NCBI RefSeq assembly: GCF_037940415.1
Contig: NZ_CP149798.1
Location: forward strand, 1,918,501-1,982,500
Direction of reading: 5' to 3'
Source: Streptomyces sp. f51
GTDB lineage: Bacteria; Actinomycetota; Actinomycetes; Streptomycetales; Streptomycetaceae
DNA: 64,000 nucleotides
The notes under the pieces are model-generated. The model was not told where the DNA came from. It saw only the letters and a program-made list of their open reading frames with translations, and searched no databases. Positions 16,716 through 25,647 of the stretch are shown piece by piece. The position numbers and the translations under genes were made by a program. Numbering within the stretch: position 1 is the stretch's first letter; each line of letters begins with the position of its first letter.

Positions 16716-17660
16716 ATGCGGAGCCGGTTCCGGAACGATCGGCAGCTGACCGTGCGGATGACGGTCACGCTGTTCCTGCTCGGATTGCTGTACGTGGCCT
16801 TCGTCGCCGCGTTGATCGTGTTGCTGAAGTCCTGGGTCCTGGTCGTCGTGATCGCGGCCGGGATGCTCATCGCGCAGTACTGGTTCTCGGACCGGATCGC
16901 GCTGTACGCCATGCACGGAAGGATCGTGGAGCGGGAGGAGTATCCCCAGCTGCACGGTGTCGTCGACCGGCTGTGCGCCGTGGCCGACATGCCCAAGCCC
17001 CTGGTCGCCGTGTCCGACATCGACATGCCGAACGCGTTCGCCACGGGACGCAACGCCGATCACGCCGTGCTGTGCGTGACCACCGGGCTGCTGCGCCGAC
17101 TGGAGCCCGACGAGCTGGAGGGCGTCCTCGCCCACGAGCTGTCGCACGTGGCCCACAAGGATGTCGCCGTGATCACCGTGGCGTCCTTCCTCGGGGTGCT
17201 CGCGGGACTGATCGTGCGGTTCGCGTTCTACTCGCAGCTCTTCGGCGGGCGGGACCGCAAGGACCAGAACACCGTCGCCATCTTCATGGCGGTGATGGCG
17301 GTGTCCGCGGCCGTGTACGCCATCAGCTTCATGCTGATCAGGGCGCTGTCCCGGTACCGCGAACTGGCCGCCGACCGGTCCGCGGCCCTGCTCACCGGCC
17401 GCCCCTCGGCGCTGGCGTCCGCGCTGACCAAGGTGACCGGGGACATCGGCCGGATCCCGACGAAGGACCTGCGGACCGCGCAGGCCTTCAACGCCTTCTA
17501 CTTCACCCCCGCGCTCGGCGCCCAGCCGGGCATCGCCAACCTGTTCTCGACCCACCCGAGCCTGGAGCAGCGGCTCGAACAACTGGCCCGGATCTCCACG
17601 GAGCTGGGCGAGCCCGCGGTGCCGGACGCGGGCACCCCGACTCCCGGAGAGGTTCTCTGA
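16716..17660 (+). CDS. htpX: zinc metalloprotease HtpX (peptidase family M48)
   Basis: 314 residues. Two N-terminal membrane segments (VTLFLLGLLYVAFVAALIVLL, LVVVIAAGMLIAQYWF) precede the cytosolic protease domain. The HExxH motif is His140-Glu-Leu-Ser-His144 and the third zinc ligand is Glu216 in RYRELAADR. Further hydrophobic segments lie between them. HtpX degrades misfolded membrane proteins. The next gene, 4 bases away, encodes PspAB, a common pairing in actinobacteria that points to membrane-stress duty. ATG with GGGGTGG upstream. Confidence 0.92.
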   Translation: MRSRFRNDRQLTVRMTVTLFLLGLLYVAFVAALIVLLKSWVLVVVIAAGMLIAQYWFSDRIALYAMHGRIVEREEYPQLHGVVDRLCAVADMPKPLVAVSDIDMPNAFATGRNADHAVLCVTTGLLRRLEPDELEGVLAHELSHVAHKDVAVITVASFLGVLAGLIVRFAFYSQLFGGRDRKDQNTVAIFMAVMAVSAAVYAISFMLIRALSRYRELAADRSAALLTGRPSALASALTKVTGDIGRIPTKDLRTAQAFNAFYFTPALGAQPGIANLFSTHPSLEQRLEQLARISTELGEPAVPDAGTPTPGEVL

Positions 17661-17664
17661 CCGC

Positions 17665-18249
17665 ATGGGGTTCCTGGACATCCTGCTCGGCCGCAGCAAG
17701 CCCGCCGTACCCGACCTCGACCAGCTCTTCGGACTGCCGTCGGCGGCCCTGACCCTCCAGGCGGCGGCCGGGTTCACCCCGACCGGGACGGGCGCGGTGT
17801 GCTTCGCGTCCGTCGAGGGCGCGGCCTTCGCCCAGGCGCACCAGGAGGCGCAGGCCCTGCTGGACGCGGACACCGCGCGTACGGGTCCCCCGGTGGAACG
17901 GAGCCGCGACGAGTACGGCTACTCGTGGCTGGTCTCCCGCCGCACCCCCGAGGACCTGCCGGCGCTGGTGAGCGATCTGCACGCGGTCAACAGCTCCCTG
18001 GAAAGCACCGGCTTCGGTCCTCAGCTGCTGTGCTCCGTGGTGGGTTTCGAGGACGGCGGCGAGCGGCGGCTCGGTCTCGTCTACCTGTACAAACGCGGGA
18101 CCTTCTATCCCTTCGCGCCGCTCGCCGGCGGGGGCGAGCGGCGCGACAACGCGCTGGAGCTCCAGATCAAGGCGGTCCTGTCCGACGACCAGCGCGTCGA
18201 GCAGGACCTCGCCCGCTGGTTCCCGATCTGGGGCGCGCCGGGCCTGTGA
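17665..18249 (+). CDS. pspAB: PspA-associated protein PspAB
   Basis: 194 residues, beginning [22 protein letters not shown]. Family-typical blocks are [49 protein letters not shown] and the ending [10 protein letters not shown]. These are the hallmarks of the actinobacterial PspAB family, linked to the phage-shock (PspA) membrane stress system; its biochemical role is not known. It is co-transcribed with htpX (start 2 bases after the htpX stop codon). Soluble, no signal peptide. Confidence 0.85.
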   Translation: MGFLDILLGRSKPAVPDLDQLFGLPSAALTLQAAAGFTPTGTGAVCFASVEGAAFAQAHQEAQALLDADTARTGPPVERSRDEYGYSWLVSRRTPEDLPALVSDLHAVNSSLESTGFGPQLLCSVVGFEDGGERRLGLVYLYKRGTFYPFAPLAGGGERRDNALELQIKAVLSDDQRVEQDLARWFPIWGAPGL

Positions 18250-18358
18250 CGCCCCGCGCCGAGGAGCCCCACGCCGGGCGCTCATCCGGATTTCTCCCGA
18301 CTGCACCCCATCCCATATCGCTATAAAGTCGTACGGAATCGACACAAGGGGTGCCCTC

Positions 18359-18988
18359 ATGAGCAATCTGTTCGTCGTCGCCTACGACGATGTCGCCACC
18401 GCGAGCCGGGTGCGCGACAAGCTCTTCGAGCTGTCGAAGCAGCATCTCGTCGAGCTGGAGGACGCGGTCGTCGTCGAGCGCAGCGAGGACGGCCGGATCA
18501 AGCTCCACCAGGCGGTCAGTCACACGGCCTTCGGCGCGGCCGGGGGCGCGCTGTGGGGCGGTGTCATCGGGCTGCTGTTCCTCGCGCCGCTGCTCGGCGC
18601 GGCGGTGGGCGCGGCGGCCGGTGCCGCGGGCGGGGCGGTCACGGACACCGGGATCAACGACAAGTTCATGAAGGATCTCAGCCAGAATCTGCGGCCGGGC
18701 GCGGGCGCGCTGTTCGTCCTGGTCAAGCAGGCGGCCGGGGACAAGGTGATTCCCCAGATCGCCGGGTTCGGCGGCCAGTTGGTGCAGACCTCGCTGAGCC
18801 AGGAGCAGGAGGACCACCTGCGTGAGGCGGTCGCCGCCGCGCAGGCGAAGGCGGCCGGGGGCACCGCGCCGCCGGAGACGGGACCGGCCACGGTCGTCAC
18901 GGCCACGCAGGCGACGGACTCCGGGGTCACGAAGCCGTCGCCCGGTCCGGCCGAGCCGGGCCCGAGCGGTACTCCCGCAGCGGGCTGA
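18359..18988 (+). CDS. DUF1269 family protein with a glycine-zipper-like membrane segment
   Basis: 209 residues. The N-terminal alpha/beta part ([22 protein letters not shown]) is followed by a Gly/Ala-rich hydrophobic stretch ([32 protein letters not shown], about residues 62-95) and a second alpha/beta half, then an Ala/Thr/Pro tail. This is the DUF1269 arrangement, sometimes stress-induced, role unknown. ATG preceded by CACAAGGGG. The last codons lie inside a 34-bp tandem duplication. Confidence 0.85.
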   Translation: MSNLFVVAYDDVATASRVRDKLFELSKQHLVELEDAVVVERSEDGRIKLHQAVSHTAFGAAGGALWGGVIGLLFLAPLLGAAVGAAAGAAGGAVTDTGINDKFMKDLSQNLRPGAGALFVLVKQAAGDKVIPQIAGFGGQLVQTSLSQEQEDHLREAVAAAQAKAAGGTAPPETGPATVVTATQATDSGVTKPSPGPAEPGPSGTPAAG

Positions 18989-19020
18989 GCCGGGCCCGAG
19001 CGGTACTCCCGCGGCGGGCT
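18953..19020. repeat. 34-bp tandem duplication spanning a stop codon
   Basis: Two adjacent 34-base copies (18953-18986 and 18987-19020, starting GAGCCGGGCCCGAGCGG) differ at one base (A/G). The first copy encodes the end of the DUF1269 protein and the stop codon spans the junction, so the second copy is downstream of the gene. It looks recent. Confidence 0.9.
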
Positions 19021-19146
19021 GAGCCGAGCGGCCCGGCCCGTCGATCACCCTGTCCCTCCCGGTGGTTGAGCACCGGTTCCGGCGACCGGACGGCACCCCC
19101 GTACCCCGCCTCGGGCGCGGTGCGGTCCGCGTGCGTGAATGGGGAG

Positions 19147-20001
19147 ATGCTCTCCGCCTTCACGCACGACCACGACGACGAACGACTGAGCTGCGTCTCC
19201 AGCGACGGTGCCCCTGCCGACGGTTCCGTCGCGACCGCCGTCCTGCTGCACGGCGCGGGCAACGGCAGCAAGGAGCGGCTGCTCCCGCTGCTCGGCGAGT
19301 TCGCCGCCCGCGGCTGCGCGGGGCTCGCGTTCGACTTCTCCGGACACGGCGAAAGAACCGGCACGCTGGGCGAGTTGAGCCTTCGGCTGCGGTTCGAGCA
19401 GGCCGTGTCGGTGATCGACGCGACGGTTCCGGCGGATGCCCCGCTGATCCTGGTCGGGTTCAGCATGAGCGGCCAGACGGCGGCCGATCTCGTACGCCAC
19501 TACGGGAAACGGGCGGTGGCCCTCGTCCTGTGCGCGCCCGCGGTGTACGCCGCCGAGGCCTGGCCCCTCCCGTTCGAGGACCCGGAGAGCACCCCTCGGC
19601 AGGACGGTGCGGCGGCGCAGAGCCGGTTCAGCGGGATCCTCCGTACGCCGGACAGCTGGCGGCGGACGTCCGCGCTCGACGTGCTGCGGGACTACGAGGG
19701 CCGCGCCGTGCTCGTCGTGCCCGCCACGGACGCGGTCATCCCGCCCGCCGTGACGCAGGCTGTCGCGGAGGCGCTGGGCGCTCGCGCGGACTTCACCCGC
19801 CTCGAACTGCCGGACGCCGATCACTTCCTGGGCCTCTGGTTCCGCGACCACGCCGAGGACCGGCGCCGGCTCGTGGACCTCGCCCTCACCGGACTCGGCA
19901 CCCCGGCCGGTGAGTCCACGGCGGTCCGCCCGGCCGCCCCGGCCGATGAGCCCGCCGGGGCCCACCAGGCCGGCGCAGTCCCCGAGGCCGAGGGGGCCTG
20001 A
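19147..20001 (+). CDS. alpha/beta hydrolase
   Basis: About 284 residues with the alpha/beta-hydrolase plan: oxyanion region LLHGAGNGSKE, DFSGHGERTG, nucleophile elbow GFSMSGQ (Ser), acid region VVPATDAVIPP and catalytic His in DADHFLGLW. The C-terminal 30 residues are Ala/Pro/Glu-rich and disordered. The start is uncertain: ATG at 19147 has GGGGAG very close; GTG at 19135 and TTG at 19066 are in frame. Likely esterase or lipase-type; substrate unknown. Confidence 0.8.
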   Translation: MLSAFTHDHDDERLSCVSSDGAPADGSVATAVLLHGAGNGSKERLLPLLGEFAARGCAGLAFDFSGHGERTGTLGELSLRLRFEQAVSVIDATVPADAPLILVGFSMSGQTAADLVRHYGKRAVALVLCAPAVYAAEAWPLPFEDPESTPRQDGAAAQSRFSGILRTPDSWRRTSALDVLRDYEGRAVLVVPATDAVIPPAVTQAVAEALGARADFTRLELPDADHFLGLWFRDHAEDRRRLVDLALTGLGTPAGESTAVRPAAPADEPAGAHQAGAVPEAEGA

Positions 20002-20076
20002 GCGACGGCGGACACGGCCCGAGCGGGCGACGACGCCGTACCTCCCCGTCGGCGGTCCGTACCGCCGGCCGCCGCC

Positions 20077-21444
20077 TCAGACGCCCGGTGCCGCCGGGAC
20101 CACGCCCGCGATGACCGCCGCCCCCAGCGCCGCGTGGTCGGCGGCGTTGCGGTCCGTGTAGCGCAGCGCGAACTCCGCGACGGCCCGCTCGAAGGTGTCG
20201 GAGCCGCCGAGATAGGCGGCGATCGCGACGCGGTCGCCGGAGCGGGCGTGCGCGCGGGCCAGGGCGGTGCCGCACAGCCGGGCGTAGGCGCGCAGCTCGC
20301 CCGGGCCCATGCCGGCGATGTCCGCCGACTCCTTCATGTCGTGCAGCTGGCGCCAGTAGAACGCGCGTCCTTCTGGGCCGGTCGTCCAGCCGAGGAAGGC
20401 GTCACCGGCGGCCTGCATGAGCCGCTGGCCCGCGACGACCCGGCGCCCGGGATGGACGTAGGGGCCGCTGGGCAGATGTTCTTCGAGGACGGACCGTCCC
20501 GCCTGTCTGATCTGGAGGAACAGCGGGTCGTCGGCGTCCCGTCCGGCGAGCAGCACGATGAAGCAGCGGGTGCCGACGCTGCCCACGCCGACGACCTTGC
20601 GGGCGGCGTCGACGAACCGGTAGCGGTCGAGCAGCAGCCGGCGTTCCTCGGGGAGCGTGGAGCGGTAGTCGCTGAAGATCTTGCGGAGCGAGGCCATGTC
20701 CATGGCTCCGGCCGGTTCCAGGAGGGGCGGGTCGTGGACGATGCGGCGGCGGCCCCCGACGGTCTCGGTGAGTTTGCCGAGCGCCAGCAGGCTGGTGCGG
20801 CGGCGGGCCCGGGTGAGGGTGGCCTCGGCGCGTCGGCCGCGGCGGCCCGAGCGGACCAGGGGCAGCAGCAGACCGGCGTCGATGTGCTGGTACCAGACGG
20901 CCAGTTCGCCCTGCCGGGCCAGCCGCCGTACGGCCTCGCGGTACTGCCCTGCGGCGGCCCGTGCCGCTCCGAAGACGTGCTCCTCCTTGTGTCCGTTCTC
21001 CCGGGCCGCGACCGCGACGCTGGCCGCGAGCCGTTTGACGTCCCACTCGAAGGGGCCGGGGAAGGTCTCGTCGAAGTCGTTGAGGTCGAAGAGCAGGGGG
21101 CGTTCCGGAGCGGCGTAGAGACCGAAGTTCAGCAGGTGGGCGTCGCCGCACAGCTGGACGGTGAGCCCGGTGTGGGGCTGGGCGGCCAGGTCGGCCGCCA
21201 TGACGGCGGCGCCCCCGCGCAGGAAGGCGAGGGGGGAGGCCGCCATCCGGGCGTATCTGATCGGCAGGAGTTCCGGAAGCCGGTCCCTGCCCTGTGTCTG
21301 GAGGATCCCGACGGGGTCGGGGCGGCCCGCGGCCGGGATCCAGCTGCCGTGCGCGGAACGGCGTACCCGCTTGCGGGCCGCCCGGCCGCGGGCGGCGCGG
21401 TCCGCCGTACCGGCCGTACCGGCCGTGACGCTGTCGCGGAGCAC
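20077..21444 (-). CDS. DUF2252 family protein
   Basis: 455 residues. Characteristic blocks are RMAASPLAFLRGGAAVMAADLA, LCGDAHLLNFGLYA and FDLNDFDETFPGPFEWDVKRLAAS. These recall kinase-like catalytic loops (HD-x-N and DxD), and the family is distantly related to aminoglycoside-phosphotransferase-type kinases, but activity is unproven. Basic N-terminus, no signal peptide. The GTG start lies 5 bases after the lipoprotein's stop codon, so the two form one transcript. Confidence 0.85.
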   Translation of the reverse strand: MLRDSVTAGTAGTADRAARGRAARKRVRRSAHGSWIPAAGRPDPVGILQTQGRDRLPELLPIRYARMAASPLAFLRGGAAVMAADLAAQPHTGLTVQLCGDAHLLNFGLYAAPERPLLFDLNDFDETFPGPFEWDVKRLAASVAVAARENGHKEEHVFGAARAAAGQYREAVRRLARQGELAVWYQHIDAGLLLPLVRSGRRGRRAEATLTRARRRTSLLALGKLTETVGGRRRIVHDPPLLEPAGAMDMASLRKIFSDYRSTLPEERRLLLDRYRFVDAARKVVGVGSVGTRCFIVLLAGRDADDPLFLQIRQAGRSVLEEHLPSGPYVHPGRRVVAGQRLMQAAGDAFLGWTTGPEGRAFYWRQLHDMKESADIAGMGPGELRAYARLCGTALARAHARSGDRVAIAAYLGGSDTFERAVAEFALRYTDRNAADHAALGAAVIAGVVPAAPGV

Positions 21445-21449
21445 GGCCG

Positions 21450-21980
21450 TCAGTGCCTTGCGGCCCGGGCGACGTCGGCCTTGACGTCACCGGTGAGGGA
21501 GCGGTTGCTGCGGGCGGTGGCGTCCTTTGAGCCGCCCGCGGCGACGTCGTCCACCGTCACGACGGTGGTGTCGAGGAGGTTGCCGCTCGCGTCGCGGAAG
21601 TCGACCTGGACGACGTACGACTTCGCCGAGGAGGTCGGATTGGCGGCGGTGACCTTGACCGTGGCGCGCCCGTCGGAGTCGGCGGTCGCGGTCCCGTCGA
21701 GCTTCACCTCGCCCTTGGCGTCCGCGCCGCTCTTGAACTCGTCGAACTTCCGGCCGGCCTCGGCGGTCGCGGAGGCGAGGGCGTCACCGGCCTCGGTGGC
21801 GGCGGACGCGGCCTGCGAGACGGCGGAGGCGGCCCGGGAGGCGGCGGACGCCGCCTTGGACGCGGTGCCCGAGGGGCTGCTGTCGTCCGAGCAGGCGGTC
21901 AGCTGCGCGGCCAGGGCCGCCACCACGGACACGGCCAGAATCAGCCGGACCGGTCCTCGTATGCCGTCCCTCTGCTGCAT
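21450..21980 (-). CDS. lipoprotein with FxLYD-like domain
   Basis: 176 residues. Signal peptide with lipobox LTAC and lipidated Cys30, then an Ala/Ser-rich helical stalk (SKAASAASRAASAVSQAASAATEAG), then an Ig-like FxLYD-type domain (ATVKVTAANPTSSAKSYVVQVDFRDASGNLLDTTVVTVDDVAAGGSKDATA). Such domains bind at the outer face of the membrane; partner unknown. First gene of a two-gene unit with DUF2252. A TSS-side GGGGAGA precedes the ATG. Confidence 0.8.
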   Translation of the reverse strand: MQQRDGIRGPVRLILAVSVVAALAAQLTACSDDSSPSGTASKAASAASRAASAVSQAASAATEAGDALASATAEAGRKFDEFKSGADAKGEVKLDGTATADSDGRATVKVTAANPTSSAKSYVVQVDFRDASGNLLDTTVVTVDDVAAGGSKDATARSNRSLTGDVKADVARAARH

Positions 21981-22169
21981 CGTCTCTCCCCACGTGGTCC
22001 TGGTTCGCCTCCGGATCCCGCTTCCTCGCGGTGGCCCAAGTCAAGGCCGCGGGCCGGTCCGCCGCATGCCCGGCTGCGTCCAACGGGTGAACCTCGTCCC
22101 GTGACGGGGGTGCGTCCTGGAGGATGACAGGGGCGGAGTGCGAGTACGGAGCGACCGGACGGAGACGAC

Positions 22170-23366
22170 GTGACGGGGAAGCCGCGGCACATCGGGGTGG
22201 CGGAGCGGCGGGCACGGCTCGGGCTGCGGCAGCGGCTGGCCCGCTCCGCGCGGGCGGCGGGTCCCGAGGAGGTGGCGGACTCCCTGGTCGCGCTGCACGG
22301 CACCGATCCGGCGACGGTGTATCTGGCGGTGGGTGCCCGGCTCGCAGACGCCGGCGGCACGGTGGCGCGGGTGGAGCGGGCCCTGTACGAGGACCGTTCA
22401 CTCGTACGGATGCACGGCATGCGGCACACGGTGTTCGTGTTCCCCACCGATCTGGCTGCCGTCGTGCACGCCTCGACGGCGCTCGACATCGCGGCGAAGG
22501 CCCGTGCCGCACTGGTCAAGGACCTGGTCGCCGGAAGCGGCGGGCGGCTGACCGGGCCGTGGCTCGACGAGGTCGAGGCGTCGGCGCTCGCCGCGCTGGC
22601 CCGGCACGGCGAGGCCACGGTGAGTGAACTCAGCGTGGACGAGCCACGGTTGAAGGAGCAGTTCGCCTACGCGGCCGGGAAGAGCTACGAGGGTGTGCAC
22701 ACCGTCTCGTCCCGTCTGATGCGTGTCCTGGGGGTCGAGGGCCGGGTGGTGCGGGGGCGTCCGCTCGGATCCTGGACGTCGACGCAGTTCCGCTGGGCGG
22801 TCGCGCCGCCGCATCCCCCGGTCGCGCCCGCCGAGGCCCGCTCCGAGCTGCTGGACCGCTGGCTCAGGGCGTGCGGGCCCGCCACCGAGGCCGACCTGAA
22901 GTGGTGGACGGGGTGGAAGGTCACCGACGTACGGCGGGCGCTGGCCGCGAGCGGGGCGGTGGCCGTCTCGCTGGACGACGGGGTCACCGGGTACGTGGCG
23001 GCGGGTGACGAGGAGGCCGTGGACGGGCCGGACGCGCCCTGGGCCGCCCTGCTGCCCGGCCTCGATCCGACGCCGATGAGCCGGCCGGAGCGGGACTGGT
23101 TCCTCGAACCGTCCCTGCGGCCCGCCCTCTTCGACCGCAGCGGCAACGTCGGCCCGACGGTGTGGTGGGACGGCCGGGTGGTCGGGGGCTGGGCGCAGCG
23201 GCCCGACGGCGAGATCGTCTGGCGGCTGCTGGAGACCGGGGGCGTCGGCCGCGAGGCCCTGGCCGCGATCACGGCGGAGGCCGAACGTCTGCGGGGCTGG
23301 GTGGGCGAGACGCGCGTCACCCCGCGCTTCCGGACGCCCCTGGAACGGGAGTTGTCGGCGGAGTAG
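22170..23366 (+). CDS. winged-helix DNA-binding domain protein (HTH_42, YcaQ-like)
   Basis: 398 residues matching the HTH_42 / winged-helix DNA-binding family related to the DNA glycosylases YcaQ and AlkX. It contains RARLGLRQRLARS at the N-terminus, MHGMRHTVFVFP (typical HGMRxT block), repeated winged-helix units in the centre, and DRSGNVGPTVWWDGRVVGGWAQ near the C-terminus. A DNA-repair glycosylase role is plausible but I cannot identify the catalytic residues with confidence. GTG start after GGACGGAGA. Soluble. Confidence 0.82.
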   Translation: MTGKPRHIGVAERRARLGLRQRLARSARAAGPEEVADSLVALHGTDPATVYLAVGARLADAGGTVARVERALYEDRSLVRMHGMRHTVFVFPTDLAAVVHASTALDIAAKARAALVKDLVAGSGGRLTGPWLDEVEASALAALARHGEATVSELSVDEPRLKEQFAYAAGKSYEGVHTVSSRLMRVLGVEGRVVRGRPLGSWTSTQFRWAVAPPHPPVAPAEARSELLDRWLRACGPATEADLKWWTGWKVTDVRRALAASGAVAVSLDDGVTGYVAAGDEEAVDGPDAPWAALLPGLDPTPMSRPERDWFLEPSLRPALFDRSGNVGPTVWWDGRVVGGWAQRPDGEIVWRLLETGGVGREALAAITAEAERLRGWVGETRVTPRFRTPLERELSAE

Positions 23367-23428
23367 AGCACGGCGACACCGGGACCGGCGCCCCGGAACG
23401 GCGCTGTCCGGGTCCGGGCCGCACGGGT

Positions 23429-23460
23429 CGGCGCCGGCACCCGGGCGGGTGCCGGCGCCG
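23429..23460. terminator. bidirectional terminator hairpin
   Basis: Perfect 14-bp stem, 23429-23442 with 23447-23460 (CGGCGCCGGCACCC and its complement), loop GGGC, between the convergent winged-helix gene and the 102-residue gene. Confidence 0.8.
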
Positions 23461-23526
23461 GAACCGGTGCCGGGCGGCCCCGCCGCGAGGCGGAGCCACC
23501 CCGCGCCGGTCGACGCGCCCGGTCTC

Positions 23527-23835
23527 TCAGCGCGCGTACCTCATCAGGGCACGCACCATGTGACACGTGGTGTCCGACGGCGGGTGCACACCGATGAGGA
23601 GCGCGGTGCTGCGGATCTTCTCGTCGCGGGCCTGGTTCGGCACGTACACGCCGGAGTCGAGCAGGGCGATGGCGAGTCGCATCGCCTTGAGCCGGCGGTT
23701 GTGCGTGACGTACCAGTCGCGGGGGCGCCCCGGCGGCAGCGGGCGCTTCTCCACGGGCTCGTACGGCAGATCCAGCGGAACCGCCGTCTTGGATGTGGAC
23801 TGGGTGGGCAGCGGCTTCAGTGCGGCAGCGGGCAC
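23527..23835 (-). CDS. conserved-type 102-residue protein, function unknown
   Basis: Begins PAAALKPLPTQSTSKTAVPLDLPYEP and continues with a basic, helix-prone half (RDWYVTHNRRLKAMRLAIALLDSGVYVP) and a C-terminal segment with one Cys and His (DTTCHMVRALMRYAR). An AGGAGG site is directly abutted by ATG (23841) but is ideally spaced, six bases, from the GTG two codons later, so I start at 23835. No domain recognised. Likely cytosolic. Confidence 0.75.
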   Translation of the reverse strand: MPAAALKPLPTQSTSKTAVPLDLPYEPVEKRPLPPGRPRDWYVTHNRRLKAMRLAIALLDSGVYVPNQARDEKIRSTALLIGVHPPSDTTCHMVRALMRYAR

Positions 23836-23999
23836 AGGCATCCTCCTGTCGCGGTCAGGGCGCCGTCCGGACCCCCCGGCGACACCCTCGAACACTGCTT
23901 CTATTCTACCGCCGGGCACTGACAAAAGCCGCTGGCCACAAGCGCTTTGGGGGCGCCGTGACAGCCGGGGGAAAAGGGCTCTGGCGTAACGTGTGCGGC

Positions 24000-24359
24000 A
24001 TGGAGATCTGGATCAATCCGGCCTGTTCGAAGTGCCGCAGCGCGATCAGCCTGCTCGACGCGGAGGGCGCCGAGTACACCGTCCGCCGGTACCTGGAGGA
24101 CGTGCCGAGCGCGGACGAGATCCGTGCCGTCCTCGACCGTCTCGGCCTCGAACCGTGGGACATCACCCGGACCGGGGAGGCCGACGCGAAGGAGCTGGGG
24201 CTCAAGGAGTGGGCGCGGGACGCCGGTTCACGGGACCGGTGGATCACCGCGCTGTCCGAGCACCCGAAGCTCATCCAGCGGCCGATCATCACCGCGGACG
24301 ACGGGACGGCGCTGGTGGGCCGTACGGAGGAGGCGGTACGGGACGCCATGTCCCGCTAG
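24000..24359 (+). CDS. ArsC/Spx family thioredoxin-fold protein
   Basis: 119 residues. The N-terminal INPACSKCRSAISLL gives a C-x2-C site of the ArsC/Spx/YffB family. The downstream Arg in LIQRPIITADDGTALVGR matches the conserved RPI block of ArsC-like reductases. Could be a glutathione/mycothiol-linked arsenate reductase or a YffB-type protein; no arsenic genes are near. No ribosome site before the ATG; a TAACGT element about 9 bases upstream suggests a leaderless message. Confidence 0.82.
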   Translation: MEIWINPACSKCRSAISLLDAEGAEYTVRRYLEDVPSADEIRAVLDRLGLEPWDITRTGEADAKELGLKEWARDAGSRDRWITALSEHPKLIQRPIITADDGTALVGRTEEAVRDAMSR

Positions 24360-24440
24360 CCCGGCGGCCCGACGGCCGGGTCGCCCGACGGTCCGGCAGC
24401 GGCAGGAGGCGGGCCCCCTCGCCAACTCCCCTGTGATCCA

Positions 24441-24497
24441 GGTTACTTAAGTGAATGCCGTAACCGTTGAGTAACTGCGTTCGGCATCTCGTACATA
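24441..24497 (+). promoter_or_regulatory. promoter with possible GlnR-like half-sites for the exported protein
   Basis: GGTTAC (24441-24446) and GTAACC (24460-24465) form an inverted repeat with 13 bases between. GTAAC (24460) and GTAAC (24471) are separated by six bases, the spacing of GlnR half-sites. Downstream TTGAGT (24467-24472) and TACATA (24492-24497) could be -35 and -10 with a long 19-base spacer. This is weaker than the two clear GlnR boxes in the window. Confidence 0.4.
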
Positions 24498-24532
24498 GCG
24501 GCGTAACGCTCCCCCACTCTCTGGAGGCGCGC

Positions 24533-25210
24533 ATGTCGCGTAGGAGAACTCTCAGCACCAAGAAGAAGATCGCTCTGCTGGTCAGCGCGGCGACCGTGGC
24601 CGGCGGCGGGGCCTTCGCCCTGGCCGCCACCTCGAACGCGGCGTCCGTGCAGACCGCTCAGACTTCTGTCGTGTGCCAGGGCCTGGCCACCGCGCTCGGC
24701 AACAACCTGAATTTCATCGCGGACCAGAAGGCCCACCCCGACTCCCAGTCGGCGGCCAGAATCGCGAACCGCGACGCGGTCGTCGCGCAGATCAAGGTTC
24801 AGCAGCAGGCCTCGGGCTGCGCTGTCGGGGAGTCGGCTCAGGGCTCCCAGACCGGCCAGCAGGCCGCCAAGCAGCCCGCGCAGTCCGCTCCGGCCCAGGC
24901 CGCCCCCGCGGCTCCGGCGCAGAGCGCCCCCGCGAACAACGCGGGCGGCGGCGCGGCGACCGGGCAGCAGGTCTGCAACGGTTCGACCGTCACGCTCTCC
25001 GGCGAGGGCGGCGCTCCGGCCGCGTCCAGCAACCAGTTCCCGGCCGGTACGAAGCTCAAGGTGACCAACCTGGACAACAACAAGTCCACGACCGTTCAGG
25101 TCACCTCGGTCTCCGGCAGCTGCGTCCTGCTCAACAACGCGGCCTTCGAACAGGTCCGTGAGCCGGGCAAGTTCCTGATCCGCCGGGCCCGTATCGAGAA
25201 GGTGGGATAA
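24533..25210 (+). CDS. secreted protein with C-terminal double-psi-barrel-like domain
   Basis: 225 residues. A basic N-terminus and hydrophobic segment (KIALLVSAATVAGGGAFALAATSNAAS) act as a Sec signal. The mature part holds a helical region with two Cys (SVVCQGLATALG to ASGCAVG), a Gln/Ala/Pro linker, and a C-terminal domain whose FPAGTKLKVTNLDNNKSTTVQV resembles RlpA/expansin double-psi barrels, with one Cys pair possible. RlpA-type barrels can bind or cleave peptidoglycan; here the catalytic Asp/His are not evident. ATG after TGGAGG. It ends at a terminator 300 bp before glnII. Confidence 0.75.
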   Translation: MSRRRTLSTKKKIALLVSAATVAGGGAFALAATSNAASVQTAQTSVVCQGLATALGNNLNFIADQKAHPDSQSAARIANRDAVVAQIKVQQQASGCAVGESAQGSQTGQQAAKQPAQSAPAQAAPAAPAQSAPANNAGGGAATGQQVCNGSTVTLSGEGGAPAASSNQFPAGTKLKVTNLDNNKSTTVQVTSVSGSCVLLNNAAFEQVREPGKFLIRRARIEKVG

Positions 25211-25224
25211 CGGGCGGATCGCCA

Positions 25225-25277
25225 CGAAAGCCCTGTCGTCGCCGACCTGCCCCGGGTCGGAGGCGGCAGGGCTTTCG
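25225..25277 (+). terminator. terminator hairpin after the secreted protein
   Basis: CGAAAGCCCTG (25225-25235) pairs perfectly with CAGGGCTTTCG (25267-25277), and the loop has further pairing potential. It insulates glnII from upstream transcription. From here to the GlnR box at 25509 I see no gene. Confidence 0.75.
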
Positions 25278-25508
25278 CCTGCGCGGGCGGCCCTCCGCAC
25301 GGACGGCCGCCCTCACCCCGGAACGGTCAACACACCTGACATCAGGGCGAATGCCCCCAGGCGGCTTCACCCGGATCGCATACGAGGAACTCCCGCCGGA
25401 GCTCCGCGGCCGCGGCGGGCGACGGGTCGGGCGATCGCGAGCGCGAACGATCACAAGCGGTCGGAGACGGTCATGCGGGCCGTGTGAGACCGGGCACATA
25501 CGACCCAG

Positions 25509-25558
25509 GTAACACGGGGTTCACATTCGGGCAACGCTCGGGAAATCGCTGGTTGACA
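25509..25558 (+). promoter_or_regulatory. GlnR box upstream of glnII
   Basis: Half-sites GTAAC, TTCAC, GCAAC and GAAAT at 25509-25513, 25520-25524, 25531-25535 and 25542-25546 are each separated by exactly six bases, the GlnR box spacing. TTGACA at 25553-25558 follows and could be the -35 element; I do not see a good -10. The second half-site (TTCAC) departs from the GAAAC consensus. Confidence 0.8.
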
Positions 25559-25647
25559 GGCTTCCGGTCATCCCCGGCGGCGCCCCAGTGCCGCAGCGCC
25601 GCAGCACCCGCAAGTGCGATCAAGACCCACCCCGAAGGATGTGGCCC

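Noticed and set aside
20134..22104. 656-codon plus-strand frame opposite DUF2252 and the lipoprotein
   Set aside because: The minus-strand genes have family motifs and a lipobox; the plus frame is their shadow.
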